From positions 124,001 to 188,000 of the forward strand of contig PKRI01000001.1 of NCBI GenBank assembly GCA_017577485.1: 64,000 bases of DNA, written 5' to 3'. The position numbers were made by a program, and so were the translations under genes. The notes beneath the pieces are model-generated. The model saw only the letters and a program-made list of their open reading frames with translations. It did not search any database and was not told where the DNA came from. Each line of letters begins with the position of its first letter. The first letter of the stretch is position 1. Source of the DNA: Bacillota bacterium (lineage in GTDB: Bacteria > Bacillota > Sulfobacillia > Thermaerobacterales > RSA17). This document shows positions 32,901 to 41,973 of the stretch, piece by piece.

Positions 32901-32938
32901 GGTCCCCGCCTCCCTTCGGCGGCCGCCGCGTCGGCCTG

Positions 32939-33217
32939 AAAAAAAACCTCCCGTCTCTCAGAGACGGAAGGCTCCGCGGTCCCACTCTGCTTGACCGGCC
33001 CGGCAGGCCGGCCCCCTCTACGCCGTTAACGGGGCGCTCCGGAGCGACCTACTGGCGCAGCCGGCGCACGGCGCCGGTTCGCGCGTTCGGCCGTCGGCTC
33101 CCGGGGGCAGCGGCGGTACGCGCTTTCCCGGAACCGCTTCCAGCCGACGGCGGCTCCTCTCTGGGGGCGCCTCGCACCGCCAGGTCCCGATCACAGCCGC
33201 TGAACCGTGTCAATTCT
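32939..33217 (-). ncRNA. T-box leader (probable Cys specificity) upstream of cysE-cysS
   Basis: Minus-strand leader of about 280 nt. It holds an AGAGAGGAG motif and GGCTGGAAG in the Stem I part, the T-box word AGAGTGGGACCGCGG (about 32,987-32,973), and an intrinsic terminator (11-bp hairpin 32,947-32,971, then eight Ts at 32,946-32,939). Uncharged tRNA should favour the antiterminator. A TGC triplet at 33,109-33,107 lies where the specifier loop is expected, fitting tRNA-Cys, but I could not fold Stem I fully. Confidence 0.9.
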
Positions 33218-33223
33218 GGCGCA

Positions 33224-33249
33224 ATTATAGCGACGGCCTTTCCGGAGTG

Positions 33250-33253
<4 letters not shown>
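33224..33253 (-). promoter_or_regulatory. sigma-A promoter of the T-box-cysE-cysS operon
   Basis: Minus-strand -35 TTGACA (33,253-33,248), 18-base spacer, -10 TATAAT (33,229-33,224), both consensus. The -35 hexamer contains the TGA stop codon of the upstream RlpA-like gene. Confidence 0.88.
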
Positions 33254-34038
<785 letters not shown>

Positions 34039-34147
34039 GTGCGCCACCTCCCGAGATTGCCAGGCGCTTCCTGGTCGGAGAGTATGGCCCCATCCCGTGC
34101 ATTCTATGTGAAATGCGGGTACGCGTGGGGGAAAAGGGACCCCGCGG

Positions 34148-34651
34148 TCAGGCGCCCTGGCTGCGGGCCAGCAGGCACACGGCAAAGGCGGCGATGCCCT
34201 CGCGGCGGCCGGTGAAGCCCATCCCTTCCGAGGTGGCGGCCTTGATGTTGACCCGCCCGGCCTCCACCTCGAGGATCCGGGCCAGGTTGGCGGCCATGGC
34301 CCCGGCGTGGGGCGCCAGGCGCGGGGCTTCGGCCACCACCGTAGCGTCCACGTTGACCACGCGCCAGCCCTCGGCGTGGAGCCGCTCCACCACCTGGGCC
34401 AGGAGCCCCAGGCTGTCGGCACCGCGGTAGCGGGGGTCGGTGTCGGGGAACCAGCGGCCGATGTCGCCCAGGCCGGCGGCGCCCAGCAGGGCGTCGATGA
34501 CGGCGTGGGCCAGCACGTCGGCGTCGGAGTGGCCGTCCAGGCCCTGGTCGTGCTCCAGGCGCACGCCGCCCAGGATCAGGGGGCGCCCGGCGGCGAAGCG
34601 GTGCACGTCGAAACCGAAGCCTACGCGCAGGGTTTCGCCCAGCCCGTTCAC
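34148..34651 (-). CDS. ispF: 2-C-methyl-D-erythritol 2,4-cyclodiphosphate synthase
   Basis: MEP-pathway enzyme of isoprenoid synthesis. 167 residues with the zinc/metal site FGFDVHRF and the GHSDADVLAHAVIDALLGAAGLGDIG signature, then IKAATSEGMGFTGRREGIAA at the C-terminus. GTG 34651 overlaps the ispD stop (GTGA); GTG 34654 is possible too. Coupled with ispD. Confidence 0.96.
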   Translation of the reverse strand: MNGLGETLRVGFGFDVHRFAAGRPLILGGVRLEHDQGLDGHSDADVLAHAVIDALLGAAGLGDIGRWFPDTDPRYRGADSLGLLAQVVERLHAEGWRVVNVDATVVAEAPRLAPHAGAMAANLARILEVEAGRVNIKAATSEGMGFTGRREGIAAFAVCLLARSQGA

Positions 34652-35352
34652 CACGACGCACCCCCTGCCCCCAGCAGCATCTCGGCCACCCGCAGGTCGT
34701 GGGGCGTGGTGATCTTCAGGTTGGCCTCGTCGCCCGGGACCACGTAGACTTCCATTCCCAGGCGTTCCACCAGCACGGCGTCGTCGGTGCCGTCGAAGCC
34801 GTCGCGGGCCGCCTGCCGGTGGGCCTGCACCAGCACCTCCAGCGGGAACACCTGGGGCGTCTGCACGGCCCAGAGCCGGCGGCGGTCCGGCGTGGCCACC
34901 ACCCTCCCGCCGTCGTCCACTTCCTTGACGGTGTCCTTGAGGGGCAGGCCGGCCACGGCGCAGCGCCCGGCCCGGGCGCTGTCGATGCAGCGGGCCAGCA
35001 GCTCCCGGGACAGCAGCGGCCGCGCCCCGTCGTGGACCAGCACCCACCGCGCGCCGGCGGCAGCCTGCAGGCCCCGGCACACCGACTCCTGGCGGGTGGC
35101 GCCGCCGGCCACCGCCAGCACCGGCGGGGACGGGAGCAAGTGGGGGCGGATCTCGGCCTCAAAGCGCGCCAGCGCTCCCGGGGCCACCGCCGCCACGATG
35201 CGGCCGATGCCCAGGTCGGCGGCGGCCTGCAGCGCCCGCAGGGTGTGGGCCAGCACCGGCCGGCCCGCCAGCGGCAGGTAGAGCTTGTCTCCGGCGGCGC
35301 CCATGCGGCGCGCAGCACCGGCCGCGGGGACCACCGCCGCCACCTCCATCAC
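34648..35352 (-). CDS. ispD: 2-C-methyl-D-erythritol 4-phosphate cytidylyltransferase
   Basis: MEP-pathway enzyme that forms CDP-methylerythritol from CTP. 234 residues: nucleotide-binding VVPAAGAARRMGAAGDKLYLPLAGRP, VLVHDGARPLLS, and the signature AVQTPQVFPLEVL near the C-terminal third. The window therefore contains ispD and ispF but not the rest of the MEP pathway. Start is GTG/ATG at 35352-35349. Confidence 0.95.
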   Translation of the reverse strand: MMEVAAVVPAAGAARRMGAAGDKLYLPLAGRPVLAHTLRALQAAADLGIGRIVAAVAPGALARFEAEIRPHLLPSPPVLAVAGGATRQESVCRGLQAAAGARWVLVHDGARPLLSRELLARCIDSARAGRCAVAGLPLKDTVKEVDDGGRVVATPDRRRLWAVQTPQVFPLEVLVQAHRQAARDGFDGTDDAVLVERLGMEVYVVPGDEANLKITTPHDLRVAEMLLGAGGASW

Positions 35353-35368
35353 GATGGACGCCGCCTCC

Positions 35369-36451
35369 TCACAGCGCCCGCTGCGCCACGCCCTTGGGCC
35401 GCGCGAAAATCATCCTGCCCGCCGAGGTTTGCAGGACGCTGGTGACGATGACCTGGATGGTGGAGCCGATGTGGGGCTTACCGTCCTCCACCACGATCAT
35501 GGTGCCGTCGTCCAGGTAGCCCACGCCCTGGCCCGGCTCCTTGCCCTCGCGCATGATCTGGACTTCCATGTCCTCGCCGGGCAGCACCACGGGCTTCAGG
35601 GCGTTGGCCAGGTCGTTGATGTTGAGCACCCGCACGCCCTGCAGCCCCGCCACCTTGTTGAGGTTGAAGTCGGTGGTGACGATGCGGGCGCCCAGGCGCT
35701 GGGCCAGGCGCACCAGGCGGCTGTCCACCTCGCCGGAGCCTTCGGAATCGGCCAGGATGCGCACGTCGGCGCCCAGTTCCTTCTGCAGCCGCGCCAGCAC
35801 ATCCAGCCCCCGGCGGCCGCGGTTGCGCCGCAGGGGATCGGCGGAATCGGCGATGTGCCGCAGTTCGTCCAGCACGAACTGCGGGATCAGCAGCGGGCCT
35901 TCCAGGAAGCCCGCCTCGTAGATCTCGGCGATGCGGCCGTCGATGATGGCGCTGGTATCCAGCACCTTGGCGGCGCTGCCCACCGGTCCCGCCGCCGTGC
36001 GGCCCGCCAGCCGCGCCAGGGGGCCCAGGGAGAGAATGTCGTCGCGATGGCGCACGGCCACCCGCCAGCCCAGGTAGCCCAGCAGCACCGACACGGCCGT
36101 GGGCAGCACCGCCCCCACCACGGGGATGCGGCCCAGGGCGCCGCTCAGGAGGCTGGCGATCAGCAGGCCCACGATCAGCCCCAGGGCGCCCAGCACCACG
36201 TCGCTGAGGGGCGCGGTGCTGAGCCGGCCTTCCAGCCACGCGGTCAACTGGGCCACGGCGCGGACCGCCGCGGGGCTCACCAGGTACAGCACCAGGCCGC
36301 TGAGCAGGGGCACCACCACCATGACGGTGACGGGCACCCAGGCCTCGAAATAGGGCAGTACCCGCAGAAAGGGCAGGAAATAGTAGGCTACGGCCAGGCC
36401 GCCGACCACGCCGGCGGCGGCGGAAATGGCCCGTGTCAGCCGCGGCGACAC
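35369..36451 (-). CDS. membrane-anchored PIN/TRAM-domain protein (YacL type)
   Basis: Four hydrophobic segments in the first 120 residues, then a cytoplasmic PIN nuclease-fold domain (KVLDTSAIIDGRI with its acidic Asp, FVLDELRHIAD, IVTTDFNLNKVAG) and a C-terminal TRAM domain (YLDDGTMIVVEDGKPHIGSTIQVIVTSVLQTSAGRMIFA). Homologues are YacL of Bacillus and relatives in most Firmicutes; RNA cleavage is suspected but unproven. I use GTG 36451 (GGAAAGG about ten bases upstream) because the -10 box lies only seven bases before an ATG at 36478. 360 residues. Confidence 0.9.
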   Translation of the reverse strand: MSPRLTRAISAAAGVVGGLAVAYYFLPFLRVLPYFEAWVPVTVMVVVPLLSGLVLYLVSPAAVRAVAQLTAWLEGRLSTAPLSDVVLGALGLIVGLLIASLLSGALGRIPVVGAVLPTAVSVLLGYLGWRVAVRHRDDILSLGPLARLAGRTAAGPVGSAAKVLDTSAIIDGRIAEIYEAGFLEGPLLIPQFVLDELRHIADSADPLRRNRGRRGLDVLARLQKELGADVRILADSEGSGEVDSRLVRLAQRLGARIVTTDFNLNKVAGLQGVRVLNINDLANALKPVVLPGEDMEVQIMREGKEPGQGVGYLDDGTMIVVEDGKPHIGSTIQVIVTSVLQTSAGRMIFARPKGVAQRAL

Positions 36452-36485
36452 TGGTTCACTGCCTTTCCGTGCCGGCATCAGGGCA

Positions 36486-36491
36486 ATTATA
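36486..36491 (-). promoter_or_regulatory. consensus -10 box upstream of the PIN/TRAM gene
   Basis: Minus-strand TATAAT with no recognisable -35 at 17 or 18 bases. If used, transcription starts at about 36,478 and the GTG at 36451 is the start codon. Neighbour CarD is a factor known to help weak promoters. Confidence 0.45.
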
Positions 36492-36538
36492 CAAGAAGGG
36501 AGGGCCGGCAGGCCCGGCCCGCGACGGATACCGCCGCC

Positions 36539-37048
36539 TCAGGGGGCCTCGTCCTGGGCCTGGGCGCTGTGGCGGCTCAGCACTTCGTCCAGGAGCCGCT
36601 GGGCATCGTCCTCGCTGAGTCCCCGGGCCAGGACCAGTTCGCTGATCAGGATCTGCCTGGCGTTGTCCAGCATCTTTCGTTCCCCGGTGGAAAGCCCTTT
36701 CTCCTGATCGCGGATGGAGAGGTTGCGGACCACCTCGGCCACCTCGTAGATGTCGCCCGTCTTCAGCTTCTCGGTATTGGCGCGGTAGCGGCGGTTCCAG
36801 TTGGAGGACATGTGGCTGCGGCCGGCCCGCAGGATGGAGAAAACCCGTTCGAGCTGTTCCTCGTCGACGACTTCCCGGATGCCGATCTCCTCGGCGCCGT
36901 CGGTGGGGATCATCACGGTCATGTCGCCGATGGGGAGGCGCATGATGTAGTAAGTCTTCCGCTCGCCGAGGACTTCTTTCTCTTCGATGGCTTCGATGAC
37001 GCCGGCGCCGTGCATCGGGTACACGACCTTGTCACCGACTTTGAACAA
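36539..37048 (-). CDS. carD: CarD-family transcriptional regulator
   Basis: RNA polymerase-binding factor that stabilises open promoter complexes. N-terminal Tudor-like RNAP-interaction domain (MFKVGDKVVYPMHGAGVIEAIEEKEVLG, residues 1-28) and C-terminal helical DNA-binding domain (SSNWNRRYRANTEKLKTGD, then RQILISELVLARGL). 169 residues. It has its own promoter at 37,091-37,120 and is followed by the PIN/TRAM gene, a pairing common in Firmicutes. Confidence 0.95.
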   Translation of the reverse strand: MFKVGDKVVYPMHGAGVIEAIEEKEVLGERKTYYIMRLPIGDMTVMIPTDGAEEIGIREVVDEEQLERVFSILRAGRSHMSSNWNRRYRANTEKLKTGDIYEVAEVVRNLSIRDQEKGLSTGERKMLDNARQILISELVLARGLSEDDAQRLLDEVLSRHSAQAQDEAP

Positions 37049-37090
37049 TCCTCAGCCTCCTTCGTCAAACTTGCCAAACTTCCTGAAATT

Positions 37091-37120
37091 AGGATACCAC
37101 GCCCCGCCGCCTCCTGTCAA
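37091..37120 (-). promoter_or_regulatory. carD promoter
   Basis: Minus-strand -35 TTGACA (37,120-37,115), 18-base spacer, -10 TATCCT (37,096-37,091), about 35 bases before the carD Shine-Dalgarno. Confidence 0.82.
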
Positions 37121-37214
37121 GGAATTTGGGATTTTACCACAGGAAGAGGCTGTAAGTCAATGCCAGTGTGCCTGGAGGCGCGCGTCCCGCAAGGCTCGCG
37201 GCCGCTGCCTTTCG

Positions 37215-37244
37215 TTGACACCCCGGAGATGGCGTCAGTATAAT
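37215..37244 (+). promoter_or_regulatory. promoter of the plus-strand conserved unknown gene
   Basis: Consensus -35 TTGACA (37,215-37,220), 18-base spacer and consensus -10 TATAAT (37,239-37,244), about 90 bases before the ATG at 37335. Divergent from the carD promoter. Confidence 0.85.
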
Positions 37245-37334
37245 TGCGACAGCATCCAGCCCGGTCGACTCAAACCGCCCGCCGTCCGACAGCCGGCCGC
37301 ATCCGGCGTGCCGGCAGCGACGAGGAGTGAAGGT

Positions 37335-37730
37335 ATGAAGGATCTCCTCTGGGATGAGTTTCAGGACACCGTCAGCCAGTGCCTCATCCGCCACCGGAGC
37401 ATTCTGGACGTGATCTCCAAGTTTCAGGAAGCCGGGGCCCGGGTCAACCGCGCGGTGCTGAAGGCGGTCACCTCGTGCGGGTGCGTTTCCATCGAGGCTC
37501 GCAAGGCCCAGATCCCGCCCGACATCACCCTGGGCGAGCTGCGCAAGTACATGGACTCCCATCTCCGGGGCCAGGTCTGCGAGCACTGCCGCGAGGTGGT
37601 CGAGGACGAGGTCGGCAAGCTGCTGTTCTACCTGGCCGGGCTCTGCAACGCCCTGGACCTCAACCTGTACGACATCCTGATCAAGGAACACAAGAAGGTT
37701 TCCACCCTGGGCCAGTACAGCCTGACCTAG
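37335..37730 (+). CDS. conserved protein of unknown function with CxC and CxxC motifs
   Basis: A 131-residue soluble, mostly helical protein. I recall similar proteins as widely conserved in Clostridia but cannot name a function. Visible features: helix-rich N-terminus (MKDLLWDEFQDTVSQCLIRH), a VTSCGCVSIEA motif near residue 46, LGELRKYMDSHLRGQ, then a CEHC pair near residue 82 in VCEHCREVVEDEVGKLLFYLAGLCNALDLNLYDIL. The paired cysteines could bind metal. ATG 37335 follows GAGGAGTGAAGGT. It is the only plus-strand gene within the 1-41.9 kb stretch and ends three bases from the disA stop. An open frame extending 348 bases further upstream has no start support. Confidence 0.8.
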   Translation: MKDLLWDEFQDTVSQCLIRHRSILDVISKFQEAGARVNRAVLKAVTSCGCVSIEARKAQIPPDITLGELRKYMDSHLRGQVCEHCREVVEDEVGKLLFYLAGLCNALDLNLYDILIKEHKKVSTLGQYSLT

Positions 37731-37733
37731 AGC

Positions 37734-38804
37734 CTACAGCCGCCGCGGCAGGTAAAGCTGATCCTGCTGCATGCTGAGGCCGTCCCTGATGGCCCGGGAG
37801 CGGACCGCTCCCACCCCTTCCACCTGATCCAGTTCCTCCGGCGAGGCGGACAGGATCCGCTGCAGGCTGCCGAAGCGCCGCACCACCTTGTCGATGACGG
37901 CCGCCGGAAGCCGGGGCACCCGGCTCAGGGTGCGGTAACCCCGGGGCGTCACGAAGGCGTCCAGCCCTTCGGGCGCCGCGCCGTGGCCCAGCAGCCGGGC
38001 GATGTCGCTCAACTGGGACCGGTCCAGGTCCAGTTCGTGCAGGCGCTGGAAGGCCTCCTCGGGGTCCACGTCCCGGGCGGCGTAGTCCTTCACCACCAGC
38101 AGTCCCTGCTGCTCCACGTCGCCCACCAGTTCCAGCCGCTGCAGGCGCAGCAGGCGTCCCTCGACGCCCAGTTCCACCTCGTAGAAGGCGATCTCGTCGG
38201 AGAGCCGCAATACCAGTTCGATGCGCCGCAGCACGACGGCCACGTCGTGCAGGGTGACCAGGTCCTGGAACTCCAGGGCGGTCAGGTTGCCCAGCGACTC
38301 CCGCAGCACGCCGGCGTATTTCTCCAGGGTCTGCAGGGCCTGGTTGGCCCGGGCCATGACCAGCACCAGGTCCTGCATGGGGTACTTGAGGGTGCCGCGG
38401 TAGAGGGTGATGACGTCGCGGCGCTGGGAAATGGCGATGACCAGGTCACCGGTCTGCCGGGCGGCCCGCTCGGCCGAGCGGTGGCGGATGCCGGTCTCGT
38501 CGGAGGGGATGGACGGGTCAGGCACCAGCTGCACATTGGCGTAGCGGACGCGGCGGCCGTCGGCACTGAGGACGATGGCCCCGTCCATCTTGGCCAGCTC
38601 GTAAAGCAGGTCCGGCGTCATCTCCACGTCCAGGGGGAAGCCGCCGTTGATGATGCCCGACAGGTCCTCGGCGTCGGAGAACATCAGCAGGGCGCCGGTC
38701 CGGGCCCGCATGATGTGGTCCAGCCCTTCCCGCAGCGCCGTGCCCGGGGCCAGGCGCGAGAGGATGGCGGCCAGTTCGGCCCGCTGCTGCTTCCGCGCGC
38801 GCAC
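37734..38804 (-). CDS. disA: diadenylate cyclase / DNA integrity scanning protein DisA
   Basis: Makes c-di-AMP and scans DNA for lesions before sporulation in Bacillus. DAC-domain catalytic motifs DGA (74-76) and GIRHRSAER (105-113) are intact. A helical linker follows, and the C-terminal helix-hairpin-helix region (VPRLPAAVIDKVVRRFGSLQRIL, VEGVGAVRSRAIRDGL) binds DNA. 356 residues from GTG 38804, six bases after the radA stop; the Shine-Dalgarno is weak, so translation may depend on radA. A longer reading overlaps radA and is rejected. Confidence 0.96.
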   Translation of the reverse strand: MRARKQQRAELAAILSRLAPGTALREGLDHIMRARTGALLMFSDAEDLSGIINGGFPLDVEMTPDLLYELAKMDGAIVLSADGRRVRYANVQLVPDPSIPSDETGIRHRSAERAARQTGDLVIAISQRRDVITLYRGTLKYPMQDLVLVMARANQALQTLEKYAGVLRESLGNLTALEFQDLVTLHDVAVVLRRIELVLRLSDEIAFYEVELGVEGRLLRLQRLELVGDVEQQGLLVVKDYAARDVDPEEAFQRLHELDLDRSQLSDIARLLGHGAAPEGLDAFVTPRGYRTLSRVPRLPAAVIDKVVRRFGSLQRILSASPEELDQVEGVGAVRSRAIRDGLSMQQDQLYLPRRL

Positions 38805-38809
38805 CAGGG

Positions 38810-40174
38810 TCAGCCCAGCATCACCTCGAGCGCCTCGCTGACGGTGGTCACCCCAACCAGTTGGATGCCGCCGGGCGCCGCCGGCGCCCCCCGCAGGTTG
38901 CCGGCCGGCAGCACGCACCGTGTGAGCCCCATCCGCGCCGCCTCCTGCAGCCGCGGCTCCACCCGGGTCACCGCCCGGACCTCGCCGCTCAGGCCTACCT
39001 CACCGAACACCGCCGTGTCGGCGGCGGCGGGACGGTCCAGGAAGGACGACGCCACCGCCACGGCGATGCCCAGATCCGCGGCGGGCTCCGACAGCCGCAG
39101 GCCGCCCGATACCTTGAGGTAGGCGTCGTGGGTGCCCACCCGCAGGCCGCCGCGCTTCTCCAGCACCGCCAGGATGAAGGCCACCCGGTTGGCGTCCAGG
39201 CCGCTGACCGTGCGCCGGGGATGGCCGAAGGGCGAGGCCGCCAGCAGAGCCTGGACCTCCACCAGCAGCGGGCGGGTGCCCTCGATGCCGGCCACCACCA
39301 CGGACCCCGAAGCCTGCTGCGGGCGCTCGGCCAGCAGCGCTTCCGACGGGCTGGGCACCTCCCGCAGGCCGGCGGCGGTCATCTCAAACAGGCCCACCTC
39401 GTTGGTGGCGCCGAAGCGGTTCTTGACCGCCCGCAGGATGCGGTACACGTGATGGCGGTCGCCCTCGAAATACAGCACGGCGTCGACGATGTGCTCCAGG
39501 GTACGGGGACCGGCCAGGTCGCCGCCCTTGGTCACGTGGCCCACCAGGAATACCGCGGTGCCCCGGGTCTTGGCCAGCCTCAGGAACTGGGCGGCGCACT
39601 CCCGCACCTGGGTGACGCTGCCCGGGGCGCTGCCCAGTTCCGGGTCGTAAACCGTCTGGATCGAGTCGATCACTGCCGCCACCGGGCGCACCTCGTCGAA
39701 AGCCTGCTCCATCATCCTTATGTCCGTTTCCGCCAGCAAGTAAAGGCGGCCGGCGTCGATGCCCAGCCGCCGGCCGCGCATGGCCACCTGAGCGGCCGAT
39801 TCCTCGCCAGATATATAAAGGAAGTTTCCCTGAGAAGCGGCCACGTGGGCGGCCACCTGCAGCAGCAGCGTCGACTTGCCGATCCCGGGGTCGCCGCCGA
39901 TGAGGACCAGGGAGCCCGGCACGATGCCGCCGCCCAGTACCCGGTCCAGTTCCCCGCTGCCGGTGGACAGGCGGTGGGGGTGGGGCTCGACGGCGTCGGT
40001 GAGCAGCACGGGAGAAACGGGCCGGCCGGCGGCGTCGCGGCGGCCGGCGGGCGCATGGGGTTGGCGCTCCTCGGCCATGGTGTTCCAGCCGCCGCAGCCC
40101 GGGCAGCGCCCCAGCCAGCGGGGCGAGCGGTAGGCGCACTCCTGGCAGATGTAGACCGTCCGCGCCCGGCTCAC
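38810..40174 (-). CDS. radA: DNA repair protein RadA/Sms
   Basis: RecA-like ATPase and helicase for branch migration during recombination. 454 residues: N-terminal zinc finger C10, C13, C24, C27; Walker A GGDPGIGKST near residues 93-102; the RadA-specific KNRFG motif at 251-255; C-terminal Lon-like domain from about residue 275. GTG start at 40174. Upstream partner of disA as in Bacillus, where RadA and DisA interact. Confidence 0.97.
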   Translation of the reverse strand: MSRARTVYICQECAYRSPRWLGRCPGCGGWNTMAEERQPHAPAGRRDAAGRPVSPVLLTDAVEPHPHRLSTGSGELDRVLGGGIVPGSLVLIGGDPGIGKSTLLLQVAAHVAASQGNFLYISGEESAAQVAMRGRRLGIDAGRLYLLAETDIRMMEQAFDEVRPVAAVIDSIQTVYDPELGSAPGSVTQVRECAAQFLRLAKTRGTAVFLVGHVTKGGDLAGPRTLEHIVDAVLYFEGDRHHVYRILRAVKNRFGATNEVGLFEMTAAGLREVPSPSEALLAERPQQASGSVVVAGIEGTRPLLVEVQALLAASPFGHPRRTVSGLDANRVAFILAVLEKRGGLRVGTHDAYLKVSGGLRLSEPAADLGIAVAVASSFLDRPAAADTAVFGEVGLSGEVRAVTRVEPRLQEAARMGLTRCVLPAGNLRGAPAAPGGIQLVGVTTVSEALEVMLG

Positions 40175-40190
40175 CGGCGGTTCCCGTCGC

Positions 40191-41162
40191 TCAGCGGCCG
40201 TCCCGGGCGGCCGCTGCGTCGGCCGGGGCGGTCGGCTCCAGCGGCTGCTCGGCCAGCCAGCGTTCCACTTCCATGGCCGCCTTGCAGCCCGCGGCCGCGG
40301 CGGTGATGGCCTGGCGGTAGCGCCGGTCCTCGGCGTCGCCGGCCACGAAGACGCCCTCGCGGCTGGTGCGCATCCCGGGGTACATGCGCACGTACCCGTC
40401 CTGGTCCAGTTCCACCTGGCCGCGGAAGATGGCGGTGTTGGGCTGGTGGCCGATGGCCACGAAGACGGCGTCGCAGGCCAGGTCCCGGGTCTCGCCGGTC
40501 TGCACGTTGCGCAGGCGCACGCCCGTCACGCGGTCGTCGCCCAGGATCTCCTCGACCACGGTGTCCCAGATGAACCGGATGCGCGGGTGGTTCAGGGCGC
40601 GCTCCTGCATGATCCTGCTGGCCCGCAGTTCCCGGCGGCGGTGTACCACCGTCACGCTGCGGCACAGATTGGCCAGGAACAGGGCTTCCTCCATGGCGGA
40701 GTCGCCGCCGCCCACCACCACCACGTCGCGCTCCCGGAAAAAGAAGCCGTCGCAGGTGGCGCACGAAGAGACGCCGTGCCCGCGCAGCCGCTCCTCGCCC
40801 GGCACCCCCAGCCACCTGGCCGAGGCGCCGGTGGCGATGATCACGGCCCGGGCGTCGATCCAGCATCCCTGGGCCTTGACCCGCAGCGGGTGACCGGAGA
40901 AGTCCACCTCGTCGGCGTCGGCGTCGATGAAGCGGGTCCCGAAGCGCTGGGCCTGCTGGCGCATCCGCGTCATCAGTTCCGGGCCCATGATGCCGTCGGG
41001 AAAACCGGGGAAGTTCTCCACCTCGGTGGTCAGCATCAACTGCCCGCCGGCCTGGAAGCCGGCGACCACCAGGGGTTCCAGGCCCGCACGGGCGGCGTAC
41101 AGCGCGGCCGTGAGACCTGCAGGTCCGGAGCCGATGATGACGACGTTCTCGACCGCTGCCAC
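40191..41162 (-). CDS. trxB: thioredoxin reductase-like FAD-dependent oxidoreductase
   Basis: NADPH- (or ferredoxin-) dependent reductase of thioredoxin. FAD motif GSGPAG near residues 11-16, redox-active CATC at 134-137, NADPH-binding GGGDSA at 151-156, second FAD motif GVFVAGDAEDRRYRQAITAAAAGCKAA near the C-terminus. GTG 41162 is eight bases after GGGAGG and gives 323 residues; a GTG three codons earlier is closer than normal to it. Whether it accepts NADPH or ferredoxin cannot be told from sequence alone. Confidence 0.92.
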   Translation of the reverse strand: MAAVENVVIIGSGPAGLTAALYAARAGLEPLVVAGFQAGGQLMLTTEVENFPGFPDGIMGPELMTRMRQQAQRFGTRFIDADADEVDFSGHPLRVKAQGCWIDARAVIIATGASARWLGVPGEERLRGHGVSSCATCDGFFFRERDVVVVGGGDSAMEEALFLANLCRSVTVVHRRRELRASRIMQERALNHPRIRFIWDTVVEEILGDDRVTGVRLRNVQTGETRDLACDAVFVAIGHQPNTAIFRGQVELDQDGYVRMYPGMRTSREGVFVAGDAEDRRYRQAITAAAAGCKAAMEVERWLAEQPLEPTAPADAAAARDGR

Positions 41163-41190
41163 GATCCACACCTCCCTGGCCTGTGTGAAG

Positions 41191-41199
41191 ATTCTACCA
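41191..41199 (-). promoter_or_regulatory. extended -10 promoter candidate for trxB
   Basis: Minus-strand TGGTAGAAT matches an extended -10 (TGnTAnAAT). No good -35. It overlaps the end of the HD-domain gene and lies about 30 bases before the trxB start. Confidence 0.45.
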
Positions 41200-41904
41200 C
41201 ACGTCCCCCGACGGCCAGAGCCGGCCCCGGCTTTCGGCCTCCAGGCGGCGGACCAGGGCGTCGGCGTACCGCAGCCGTTCCTGGAGGGACGCCCGGGCGC
41301 TGTCGAAGCGGACGTGGTCGAGGGCGTAGCGCCGCCACCCGGCGTTGCGCGGTCCGGTCAGGTAGGCCAGGCCGTCGTCCAGGCCCTGGTTCCGGGCGCC
41401 GCTGTAGTAGGCGGCCAGCCACACCTCCTGGGCGCCGAAGTGGTCCAGCAGGTCGGCGTCCTGCAGGACCTGCGCCTCCACCGGCGCCGGCAGGTGACGC
41501 TTGTTGTGGAGATAGCATGCCTCGGCCACCTGCCGGCCGACCTCCCCGCCGAAATGGCCGGGCAGGCGCGCCTCGGCCCAGCGGGCGGCCAGGTCGGCAT
41601 GGTCGGTGCCGGGCGGGTCGGCGCCGAGGGTTTCCTTGAACAGGTCGTGGATCAGGCCGGCCAGCCAGACCACGATGCGAGCGTGGGGTCCGGGACCGGC
41701 GGCAGCCACATCGGGCTGGTCCAAGAGCTCCAGGCCCAGGCGTGCCACGCGGTGGCCGTGCAGCAGCCGGTAGCCCGGCTCGCGGCCCGGGGTCCGCGCC
41801 GCCGCCGCGGCGCCTGCCGCCTCGGCGTACACCGCGGCGAAGCGCTGGCGGTCGAAGTCCGGGGGCAGGTCGTCCAGGAGCCGTGACACATCGGTGGGAG
41901 CCAT
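41194..41904 (-). CDS. HD-domain metal-dependent phosphohydrolase-like protein
   Basis: A 236-residue soluble protein with an HD-domain pattern: early His in LLHGHRVARL (residues 47-56), the HD pair in GLIHDLFKE (H86, D87), and a later Asp in LQDADLLDHFG (about 137-146). Such proteins hydrolyse phosphate esters of nucleotides or cyclic nucleotides; the substrate here is unknown. Start at the second ATG (41904), six bases after GGGAGG; the first ATG abuts it. Divergent from korA across a region with a striking dyad. Confidence 0.8.
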   Translation of the reverse strand: MAPTDVSRLLDDLPPDFDRQRFAAVYAEAAGAAAAARTPGREPGYRLLHGHRVARLGLELLDQPDVAAAGPGPHARIVVWLAGLIHDLFKETLGADPPGTDHADLAARWAEARLPGHFGGEVGRQVAEACYLHNKRHLPAPVEAQVLQDADLLDHFGAQEVWLAAYYSGARNQGLDDGLAYLTGPRNAGWRRYALDHVRFDSARASLQERLRYADALVRRLEAESRGRLWPSGDVW

Positions 41905-41973
41905 CGCCATCCTCCCGCCGCCTACTTTGGCGGAAAGCGGTCCAGCGCCTGCCGGGCCCGCCGTGCCCCGGCC

